From contig JADGKB010000086.1 in the NCBI GenBank assembly GCA_027604185.1, positions 1 through 62,295 of the forward strand: DNA of 62,295 nt, in the 5' to 3' direction. The DNA is from Boothiomyces macroporosus (taxonomy: Eukaryota; Chytridiomycota; Chytridiomycetes; Rhizophydiales; Terramycetaceae). Numbering within the stretch: the first letter of the stretch is position 1; every line of letters starts with the position of its first letter. Below, one piece after another: positions 9,984 to 19,105 of this stretch. Position numbers and translations under genes: made by a program. The notes beneath the pieces were generated by a model. The model was not told where the DNA came from and did no database searches. It saw only the letters and a program-made list of their open reading frames with translations.

Positions 9984-10621
9984 TTATATTTTAATTTCAT
10001 TCTTGTGCTTATTTATGCACGCTGGCCGTCTGGACGCTGAACACATGATATTTGGTAAGTAGATTGTGTAGTTGGCATATCTATCATACCAAAAGGGCCA
10101 GGTTATACCATTTATTTAGATGAATGATTCAAAAGCACGCTCTTTCAATAACAGTCTGAAGAAAAATCAAATTTCTTTACATTGCACTGCTTTTTGGTGA
10201 ATCACACTGGTTAGAATGCCGTATTTTAAGTGGAGCAACTAATGAGGCAACTGACCATTATCCCACATGATCTTATTTAAGGCAGCTACAAGCTGAAGCT
10301 ACTATGGACATCTTTTATAAGCAAAAAACTAGACACTCATAGACAATTAGCAAGAAAAGGTGTGTGATTCGTCAAGAAACCATCTTTTAGAGTTAAATAT
10401 GCAAATTCTGATTGATAGCATGTTCTAGTTAATTCTTTAAGGAATCTTTCCGTAACATTCCTTGAAATTGCGGAATACATCAAATTAGAATAGCCAAAGA
10501 ATGGATTAAGATATTGGATTCATCGATTTCTTTGGCATATTGAGCAATGTATGGAAATCAATTAGCTGTTAAGAGTTATCAATATTGATTTAAATATTCA
10601 ATTTAGTCATACAACAGTTGA

Positions 10622-10843
10622 TTGACATTAACCAAAATTCAAAGATTGCCGTCTGGAATGAATTCAACCCTAACTTTCCAGTTAGGCCACCTGATAATTG
10701 ACGTTGGAATGAACAATTCTTTGAAGGATTGTTTGAACAGCGAGAAATATAAAGACAAGATCAACGCGTTCAAAGAATTACAGGCACAGAAATTGCAAAG
10801 GTTGATCTACTTGCAAGATCATGCAAATCAAAGAGACAAATAA
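10622..10843 (+). CDS. Small hypothetical open frame
   Basis: A 73-residue frame whose first true ATG is the internal MNSTLTFQLGHLIIDVGMNN; the frame opens earlier with a TTG codon. Its second half is charged and helical (KYKDKINAFKELQAQKLQRL). No recognised family. An overlapping plus frame also stays open here, so this could be a remnant. Confidence 0.2.
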   Translation: MTLTKIQRLPSGMNSTLTFQLGHLIIDVGMNNSLKDCLNSEKYKDKINAFKELQAQKLQRLIYLQDHANQRDK

Positions 10844-11008
10844 AAAGTGTTTTTAAAAGTCCAGCTATGCCACAGATATATTGTACAAATTGCAAGCAAT
10901 CAAAGGAAGGATATACCAAAAGTTATCACCGACCCTACTAGTTATCCATGTTACACTGATTGATTAGACCTATCATTACACCAAGTAAACAATACATATC
11001 CATAATAT

Positions 11009-12539
11009 TTATTTTTCATGTTTGATGATTGGAAAGGCAATTACATCTCTAATTCGCCTCGATCCGACTACCAGCATCACCAATCTATCAATTCCAAGAC
11101 CCCACCCGACAGTAGGAGGTAAGCCATATTCCAAAGCTTTGCAAAAGTTTAAATCCAATTGTTGGGCCTCCCGATCGCCACTGTTTCGATCTTCTTGCTG
11201 CGATTGAAATCTTTTCAGCTGCTCTTCAGGATCATTCAACTCTGAATAGCTATTAACGTATTCCTTCCTTCCAATGAAAAGCTCAAACCTGTCGGCAATA
11301 CCGTTTTCACACTTTGATAATGGGGATAATGCCTTTGGATGGCCAATCAGAAATGTTGGTTGTATACAAAGTGGTTCTATCAATTCAGACACTAGCCTAT
11401 CAAGAATTTGAGGTAAGGTTTGAGGGAATGGCACCTTAATATGGTGGTTTTTGCATATGTCCAATAGCTGTGGAATGTAACCTCATTAATATGCAGTTAC
11501 CATTTTCTAAAGGTGGAAGTTGTCCAACTATAGATTCCAATTTTGGTATAATGTTGATTCTTTGAAAGTCCTTGCTAAAATCAATCTCGTGTTCTTCATC
11601 ATTAATCCAGATTGTAGTGGTCTGTTGTCTATTAATTTCTTGAAAAATGTTTCTAAAGAGCGTTTCAGTCATTTCCATCATTTTGTCCACGGTGGTAAAA
11701 GTTTGGTAAAGTTCGCAAGTTGTAAACTCTGGATTGTGTGTTGCATCGATGCCTTTGTGAACAGAAGAGTACCTTCATTTCTGAATTGCTTCCCAATTTC
11801 ATATATCTTGTCAAAACCACCGACAATCAGCTGTTTCAAGTACAGCTCTGGAGCTATCCGCATTTCCAAATCCATTTCAAAAGTGTTTAGATGAGTTTTG
11901 AATGGCTTTGCGTTCGCACCTCCGGATTGAGTGGATAAAACCGGGGTTTCTATTTCAATAAAGTCTTTTCCATTAAGAAATGCTCTAATGTGGTTGATTA
12001 TTTTGAATCTGGTTTGCAGGATTTTCACTGCCTCCTGGTTTACGAGCAAGTTCAACCATGGCAAGCGGTGTTTGGTATTCTACTGTCAACTAAATCTTAC
12101 ATCATCTTTTAATTCTTCTGGAATTCGATGTAGACATGGTGCCAACAAAGTAGATTTTGAGGCGTACAAACTAGTCTGTCCTTTTCGAGTATCTTGCACT
12201 GTTCCTTCAAACTCATAGATATCCCCTGAGTTAAATTATTGTACCTATTCCAATATGGATATTGTCAAAGGATTCAAACTGGTCTCGTTTCAATACAACC
12301 TGTAATACTTGCTGATTCCGCACTAAATCAATGAATGCCAGGTTTTTTCCTTGAATCCTCTTGCTAGTAACCCGTCCACACACTGACACTGTACCGCCTG
12401 GTTTCTGAAATACCTCTTTAAATTCCAGAGGTTGGGATCGAAAGGTAGGATATTTGTCTACTGATTTAATATTATTGAGATGAATTGTTTTGTAATCTGA
12501 ATTCCATCTCCTTGCACATTGAATGATTCGGTTTTGCAT
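11009..12539 (-). CDS. MSK1: Lysyl-tRNA synthetase, class II, probably mitochondrial
   Basis: Introns of 19, 21, 20 and 19 nt give 483 residues. The OB-fold anticodon domain is at about 55-150 ([20 protein letters not shown]). The catalytic core follows: motif 1 ([20 protein letters not shown]), motif 2 ([20 protein letters not shown]) and motif 3 ([13 protein letters not shown]). The N terminus [16 protein letters not shown] is short, basic and Arg-rich like a mitochondrial presequence, and the long basic extension of cytosolic enzymes is absent. A longer frame begins at 12671, but the shorter start fits a presequence better. It charges tRNA-Lys. Sequence alone cannot exclude dual targeting. 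Confidence 0.9.
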
Positions 12540-13707
12540 TTTCAAAAAAAGATTTTCAATGTGGTGAGAAACGAGCAGACCTGTCAAATATTTTGTGGGA
12601 ATCAAATCGCATATTAAGCTGGTTGTTAATGAGAATGCAAGAATATTATTTTTCCTTATTTGGGATAGCACAAACTTTTTATAGCTGGTAATTCCAAGTG
12701 TATTTAAAAAAGATTACTCCATAGACAATCCAAGTGTGCATTTAGGGATTCAATTTCATATAGAGGATCAACTACCGAATTTCACCGAATTCTTCAACTC
12801 ACTTATTAGTATTTGCTTTATTTGAATAATTTAATCATAGATGAATTTCTGGTGCTCACATCGACGCGTTTTTCATGGGAATGCATTCTTGTGATTGTCA
12901 ATGTAAAATTACTTGGATTGGAAAATAATTCTTACACATTGAGTGTTTATATTAATCGTTATCTGATGCCATTATTATCCTCTTGTGGCATATCTTGAAT
13001 ACAACTAAATGTTCATTCCTTACTATTTCTCATTAATGTTTAAAATGGAATGATATCTGAAATGCAAGTCCACAAGGTCTCAAGATGTATCATAATTTCG
13101 ATTGTATGCGGTGTTTTTATTCGATTTGTATGCGATATTTTAATTCGATTTGTATGCGGTATTTTAATTCGATTCAAGTAATAGCATTTCCACAACTATA
13201 CTCAGACACGCTCAAAGAAATGTGACAGTTTCCTCAATCCAGTCTAGTTACTAAACAGAATACTTGGCATTTCACTGAATCTATTTTGAATGCACACGAT
13301 CCCTGAATATCAACAAGTACAGTTTAATTTAGAGAGCTGCATCCTTTGTCTATCAGCTTAAAATCGATTTAAGTGTTAGGACCCAAATTAACTTTGATCG
13401 CTCAAGACCTTTAAAACGCGTTATTGTAAATTGACATTCTGACATTACTCAAGGGTGATCCATTCAAGATCCTCTGAAACAAATTGTATCCCTTTTCCAT
13501 TTGATTTGAATGATTGAAAACTCACAGATCCTTATTCTGACTAATTCCAAGTTTATCACCACCATATCGACACTATTATCACTGGGTTTACTTGTGGAAT
13601 ATCTTCACATTGGGCATGATGCACTTACCAGAGCTCTGCTGGTACCACACAAATCGTTCGTATAGCCAGTAATTTTTCAAGTTTTCGATTTTTTTGATCT
13701 CCAATCA
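12540..13707. other. Long intergenic region upstream of the tandem SUMO gene
   Basis: About 1.17 kb, AT-rich, between divergent genes. It contains the 24-bp repeats at 13098-13174. A 61-residue plus frame (12813-12998) has no family resemblance. I see no RNA gene. Confidence 0.4.
13098..13174. repeat. 24-bp tandem repeat, three copies
   Basis: Units of the form TCGATTTGTATGCGRTATTT plus TAAT occupy 13121-13144 and 13145-13168, preceded by a 23-bp variant at 13098-13120. A partial TCGATT follows. The array is about 530 bp upstream of the tandem SUMO start codon. Confidence 0.8.
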
Positions 13708-14352
13708 ATGGCTGACGAAGACAAGAAAGTAGAGCACATCAACATCAAAGTCAGTTCAGCAGTACTATAAATATAAACTAGGATAACGAAGTGCTTTTCC
13801 GCATAAAGAAGCACACTCCACTCGGGAAATTAATGAATTCTTTTTGTGAACGACAAGGCAAAGCTCTAGAATCGGTCCGTTTCAATTACGGTACTTTTAA
13901 TTAATAAAGACGGAAAGAGAATCAACAAGGACGACACTCCAGCAGATTTGGAAATGGAAGACGGTGATATTATCGATGCCAGCATTGAACAACAAGGCGG
14001 AGGTGATATCAAGCCAGATCCTGTACATTATGTTAATATAGGGTGCACAGTCAAATTCCACCCCGGCTCAACCGCAAGGAGAAGACGGTGGTGATACACA
14101 TATCAATATTAAAGTATCTTCCAGTGATTCCGAAGTGTTTTTCAGGATCAAGAGGATTACCCCGCTTGGAAAGCTAATGAACACTTTTTGCGATAGGCAA
14201 GGGAAACCACACGGTACTTACCGCTTCTTTTTGGACGGCGAGCGAGTTGAAGAGCATGCTACACCTGCATCCGTAATCATATTTAATTCTAGTTGGACAT
14301 GGATGATGGAGATACAATTGAAGCTAAATTGCAACAAACTGGAGGTAATTAA
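13708..14352 (+). CDS. Tandem (head-to-tail) two-module SUMO precursor
   Basis: Five exons (13708-13761, 13782-13890, 13910-14022, 14042-14272, 14293-14352) with introns of 20, 19, 19 and 20 nt encode 188 residues. Two complete SUMO folds follow one another. Module 1 (about 9-85) has HINIKVSS, FRIKKHTPLGKLMNSFC, the DGKRI..DDTPADLEMEDGD block and ends ASIEQQGG. Module 2 (about 111-187) has HINIKVSS, FRIKRITPLGKLMNTFC, DGER and DMDDGDTIEA and ends KLQQTGG, followed by a single Asn before the stop. The linker (about 25 residues) is acidic and Pro/Gln-rich. In known SUMOs a Ulp/SENP protease cuts after the Gly-Gly. Here that site occurs at 84-85 and at 186-187, so the gene could be a polyprotein or give a stable linear di-SUMO. 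A consensus PsiKxE acceptor is not obvious. Confidence 0.92.
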
Positions 14353-14390
14353 TAAATTGGTTTCATTATAATATCGAAAAGTTTATTGGC

Positions 14391-15630
14391 TTAACGATTA
14401 GCAGCTTGCAGTTCTTCAACATCGTTTTCGAGATCTTTGACCATCTTGTGGTGCTCTTCAAGATCTTTGTTGAGTCTGTCACGTTCGGCAATGAGCTAAG
14501 TTAAAATATTATTACATTTTGTTCCCATTTTCTGAATCTGGCTTCTTCAAGACGGACTTGTTCGGTAAATCTCTTTCGAAGGGCTTCTTCGTCTTCCTTC
14601 ATCTTTGCAGACATGTTCTTTTGTGCGTTTCTAACTGGATCGTCATCTGATAGACCACTAGCAGTCAATCTCTTCATTCTATAATCTTCATAGTGATTCT
14701 CTTCAGTGTTGGAAATCAAATCATACATATTGGTTCTGATGAGCAGGTTGCGAAGCTTTTTAAAGTCGCAGTGCTGTTCGTTTTCAACTAGTATTAGCTA
14801 TAAATACCTTCGGCAACACCCCAGAGATATTCTCTACCTCTAACTTTTTGTCCATTGACAGTCACTTCATTGTCAGAAGCAATGATTGAGAATGGCATTG
14901 CTTCAATTATAGCATGAGTATCGTCGTCATCATCTCCATCTAAAGGCGGGGTGTACATGTTGATTCCGTGCGCGTTGATGCAATCTAATACCTGTCGTTA
15001 ATAGGAAATACTCTGTTTTTGAATGCCTTCATGTCTTCCTTGGTAAGAGTGTCTCCTTTTGCAATGACAGGAATCAAATTGACTCTGGTTCCAAGTTGCT
15101 TCATTACTTCAATATCCAGGGAAGTCAAACTAGAGTTAAAACAATTTACGTGTGTCCGGATGGTTGAATGAAATATAAACAAGCGTGCACTCTTAAATCA
15201 TCAGCTTCCAATCTCTTGTGACTTTGTTCTGCCTTCATGTACGTCAAGTGTTGCTCATCTAAAAACTCGACAATTGGAACCCAGCAATCTTGGTTATTCA
15301 TATAGTCTCCAAATCCAGGAGTATCGATAACAGTCAAACGTACATTGAAACCCTTTTCTTCGATATCTGTGTGAAACAAATATTACCAGCCCTAACGACA
15401 TCGATAGACACTGTTCTTTCAATTTGATCATGCACTCGCTTTGGTTGTTGCTTGTAATCCTTTAGTAGAGTTGAAAACAGCGTATTGATAAAAGTGGATT
15501 TTCCAAGACCAGAAGAACCTGAAATTTAAAATAATAAATTACCAACGACCATCAAGGTGAAGGCGGCTCCCTTTCTAGATACTATTCGATGTCTTTGATT
15601 CGGTAAATGGGAAATACCAACGGTTGCCAT
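14391..15630 (-). CDS. Septin GTPase
   Basis: Six introns (24, then five of 20 nt) give 371 residues, normal for a septin. The basic lead ([20 protein letters not shown]) precedes P-loop GSSGLGKS at about 33-40. Switch II/G3 is [11 protein letters not shown] and G4 is AKGD. The septin unique element is in [22 protein letters not shown]-terminal coiled coil closes it ([20 protein letters not shown]). Septins form filaments at septa, bud necks or zoospore membranes. It resembles the CDC3/CDC10/CDC12 classes in having a P-loop, but I cannot assign the subgroup; a CDC10 type would lack the coiled coil. Confidence 0.93.
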
Positions 15631-16445
15631 GGTTTAATTTTTTGTAAAATTGAAGGCTTTGAGAACGGAAGACGGTTCAATGTGGCGTGAAAATGTTTGG
15701 AGCCTACCTACAATCGAGAATACAGCGTCGCTACTAGTTTAAAAGGATATGCTCATCGGATAGATTTATCTTTAATAGCTGCTAATCAAAAACAATCTTT
15801 TCTGTACTCTTAATCTCGCGCTATTGCTGGCTTCTCAGTGATGTTTGGATAAAGCCAATCGATATCTCGAATTATTTCTTATGCAATAATCTTTGTTGTA
15901 TTAACTAAAATAAAGGTATTTAGAATAATTGTATTAAGAATAAAGGTATTAAGAATAAAGGTATTTAGAATAAAGGTATTAAGAATAAAGGTATTAAGAA
16001 TAATTGTTCAACTCTTAATCCCACGGATAACATAGTAACAGCACTGCATAAGAGTACTATCAAACAACACGATGTTTAATGTCAGATGGCTTTGACGGTC
16101 TGCCGTTTGTGGCGAACCTGCAAACGCCTACAACATGAATTAATAACACCATTAAACTCGCGCAAACATACCAGCAACATCAGAGAGATAATCGTTAAAT
16201 CAAACCCAGCACTTACCAGAATATCTTTTAAAATATTCTTGATTTCCTTGATTACTAATAAAGCATCTATAGTATAACACTAATGCAATCACAAATGATT
16301 GATTCCCACAGTATTCCGAGATCCATTCTGTGCGTTTATCCTAATTTTGTAATTAATGACTTGGTATTTCCAAAGAAATTTCATGGGGACAGCCCCCCTC
16401 CTTCATTGACCAGAGTCGTACAACTTCAACTTTTTACAAGCAAAG
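15631..16445. other. Divergent promoter region between septin and first 14-3-3 gene
   Basis: About 0.8 kb separating divergent starts. It holds the 15-bp repeat array (15909-15998). No gene seen; the 63-residue plus frame at 16086-16277 has no family resemblance. Confidence 0.5.
15909..15998. repeat. 15-bp tandem repeat, six copies
   Basis: Six head-to-tail units of AATAAAGGTATTWAG with one AATAATTG variant, ending in a partial AATAATTG. The array sits in the divergent septin/14-3-3 promoter region. Confidence 0.8.
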
Positions 16446-17289
16446 ATGGACAAATTCAGTAGCGAAAAGCTAACGACAGGCAGCAGAGATGACCAAGTAT
16501 ACATGGCCAAATTATCAGAACAAGCAGAGCGATACGAAGGTAAGATTGAACTAACGAGAAATGGTGAAATTCATGAAAGTAAGTTTCGATTAATTAGACT
16601 GTATCTAACGTAACTGTTTAATTAACCAAGTTTGAACAAGATTTATCAATTGAAGAGCGCAACCTGTTGTCTGTTGCTTACAAGAATGTAATCACTGGAA
16701 GAAGAACCTCTTGGAGAATCTTGACTGCAATTCAAGCAAAGGAAGAACAAACCAGCCCAGCAAATGCAGAGAAAATCAAGGAATACCGCGCAAAGATTGA
16801 AGCTGAATTGTCTGACATTTGCAATGAAATCCTTGTCTTGTTGGAGACTGTCTTGATTCCAAAAGCCGCTGACGGTGAATCCAAAGTATTCTACTTGAAA
16901 ATGTACTTGTAGTTAATAGTAGGCAGGGTGATTATTATAGATACACTGCAGAGTTCTGCCAAGAAGAAAAGCGTCAGCCAGCAGCAAACAAAGCCTTGGA
17001 AGCTTACAAGCAAGCAACTGAAATCGCTTCTACTGAACTAGCACCAACTCATACAATCCGCTTAGGTTTAGCACTTAATTTCTCTGTCTTTTATTACGAA
17101 ATCCTTGATTCACCAGAACAAGCGTGTGCATTGTCCAAACAAGCTTTCGATGATGCTATTGCTGAGCTCGATACTTTGAGTGAAGAAAATTACAAGGATT
17201 CTACATTTATCATGCAACTGTTGCGCGATAACTTAGGATTATGGGAAAATGACATGAAAGGTTACCTTTTGCTAATATCAGGTCGTTAA
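16446..17289 (+). CDS. BMH1: 14-3-3 protein, first of a tandem pair
   Basis: Six exons with introns of 19, 19, 21, 20 and 21 nt give 247 residues. Exon 2 is 20 nt (16559-16578) and exon 3 only 12 nt (16598-16609). Family blocks are clear: [66 protein letters not shown] and [16 protein letters not shown]. The conserved phosphoserine-binding residues (Lys in the SVAYKNV helix, Arg in RRTSWR, Arg-Tyr in YYRY) are present. 14-3-3 dimers bind phosphorylated clients throughout signalling. The last intron (17261-17281) is 21 nt, begins GTTACC and has no in-frame stop, so retaining it would just add seven residues before GR. Confidence 0.93.
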
Positions 17290-17759
17290 TCTAATAAAAT
17301 CTCTTTTTTCTACTGCACTTTTCTCTAGTTGTATCTCTAGATAAATATATTAAACACTGCTTTATTCAACTAGCTGTTTTATCTCTAGCGTCTATTCTCT
17401 CTGACTTATTCGACTTTTATCTATAGCCAAACTTGGCTCTATATCTGGTACAGCATTATTCTATTCAACCTTAAATCCAACCGTCTCTATAATTTCGATT
17501 GATGAAATTGAATGTAGTCGGGTGGAAAAAGCACACCCGTGTGGCTGACTTTAATCTCTGAATCCCCAACCCTAGAGGGAGGATGCAGCAAGGGGAAAAC
17601 TTGCAATCAATCCAGACATCAATTTCCTCCTATTTCAGTCTGCTTATCTCGAGTTATTCTACTGTGACGTCATGGCATTATTGTGGCGAAAGCGCCTTTT
17701 TCTTTCTCTTGCAAATCCAATCGTAAAATCTCTTTAACCCCCAGGAACTAAATACCAAC
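17290..17759. other. Intergenic region between the two 14-3-3 genes
   Basis: About 470 bp with no gene. It includes a short inverted repeat CGGGTG...CACCCG around 17519-17541 and, near 17568, AACCCTAGAGGG, a telomere-repeat-like AACCCTA box. Similar boxes drive ribosomal and highly expressed genes in some eukaryotes, so this may be the promoter of the second 14-3-3 gene. Confidence 0.4.
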
Positions 17760-18688
17760 ATGGCTGATAAAGGTGCGACGCAGTTAACAGCAGGAACCCG
17801 AGATGATCAAGTTTACATGGCAAAATTGGCTGAACAAGCTGAACGATACGATGGTAAGAACCCTTGCTAACCATAGAAATGGTCACATTTATGAAGGTAA
17901 GATAGTCCTCATGGGTTTAGGAAGTTGCAAAGGTACCCCCTGATTAACTTTAGCTTGGATTAGAACTCACTGTTGAAGAGCGCAATTTACTTTCTGTAGC
18001 ATACAAGAATGTCATTGGTGCTCGCCGTGCTTCCTGGCGTATCGTTTCTTCAATCGAAGCAAAGGAAGAATCTAAAGGGAATGACGCACAAGTCGGCAAA
18101 ATCAAGGAATATCGCGTTAAAATCGAATCAGAACTCTTTGAAGTTTGCTCCGATATCCTCTCTGTTCTTGATCAACATTTAATCCCAACTGCTGAAGCAG
18201 GTGAATCCAAAGTCTTTTATTACAAAATGTATGTAAATCAAATACATTTTAATTTCGGAACAGTACTAACTCTTTAGGAAGGGTGATTACCACCGTTACT
18301 TGGCTGAATTCTCTGCCGGAGAAAAACGCAAGGACGCTGCTGGCAACGCTCACGATGCTTACAAAGCTGCTACAGAAATTGCTCAAACCGAACTAGCTCC
18401 AACCCACCCTATTCGTCTTGGATTAGCCCTCAACTTTTCAGTGTTCTACTATGAAATCTTGAATTCTCCTGATCGTGCTTGTCATCTTGCAAAGCAAGCA
18501 TTCGATGATGCTATTGCTGAGCTCGACACTTTAAGCGAAGATTCATACAAGGATTCAACATTGATTATGCAACTATTAAGAGACAACCTAACACTCTGGA
18601 CTTCTGATCTGCAAGAAGGTGGTCTTTAATTAATGTAGATGGCAAAGCAGATGAAGGCAAAGCTGACGATGCTGACGAAGCAAAGTAA
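17760..18688 (+). CDS. BMH2: 14-3-3 protein, second of a tandem pair
   Basis: Six exons; introns of 23, 24, 21, 49 and 20 nt give 263 residues. All five intron positions and phases equal those of the upstream copy, including the 20-nt (17877-17896) and 12-nt (17921-17932) exons. The fourth intron is the longest I find in the window and carries textbook GTATGT and TACTAAC signals. Family blocks: [56 protein letters not shown]. The tail after the last intron is acidic and repeated ([16 protein letters not shown]). The last intron starts GTGGT, a weak donor; if retained the protein would end EGGL. Codon choice is richer in C than in the first copy, consistent with high expression. Confidence 0.93.
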
Positions 18689-19105
18689 GCCGCCTGGTAA
18701 TAATATTCTTGCGAAAAGAACTTTTCTTTACTATGGTTTGTTTTTTAATGAAGAACCTATCCAAAACCCAACCTTTTTATTGTCTGATCTACTGTCTTTA
18801 ATCCAGCTCTGAGACAAACGCACGAGCTGGTTTGAGTTATTTTCCATATCGGCAGTGCAAGCGCAAGACTATTTTCTTTTGATCTGTGCCAGAGGACGCG
18901 TATTGGGATATAAAGCTACTCTAATGGAATATATATTCGCTACTATCTCGTATTTGTATCCAACATGATCGTGTACAGAGATCAAAACGATGTAGCCTTA
19001 ATTCTGCTAATTGAGAAGCAACCGTCAACTAAACATGGTTTCATAGGTCATTGCTAGCACTCATTTTGTGTGTAGGAGAATTTTTGTTGAATTTTTCACT
19101 TGCAA
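18689..19105. other. Intergenic region between 14-3-3 and EAF1-like gene
   Basis: About 420 bp of mixed sequence; I see no gene, RNA or repeat in it. Confidence 0.4.

Larger units (their letters stand above)
9207..11008. other. Gene-poor interval between SAC1 region and lysyl-tRNA synthetase
   Basis: About 1.8 kb without a gene I can support firmly. It contains a possible Cys-rich mini-gene on the minus strand (9826-9983, listed separately) and a 73-residue plus-strand frame at 10622-10843. Around 10700-10940 another plus frame ends in CTNCKQSKEGYTKSYHRPY, which looks like a degraded CCHC zinc knuckle and might be a retroelement relic; no ATG or flanking gag/pol frame supports it. I see no tRNA. 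Confidence 0.4.

Noticed and set aside
10700..10940. Retrotransposon gag zinc knuckle (CTNCKQSKEGYTKSYHRPY)
   Set aside because: The motif is imperfect (Tyr and His in place of His and Cys) and there is no flanking gag, protease or reverse transcriptase.
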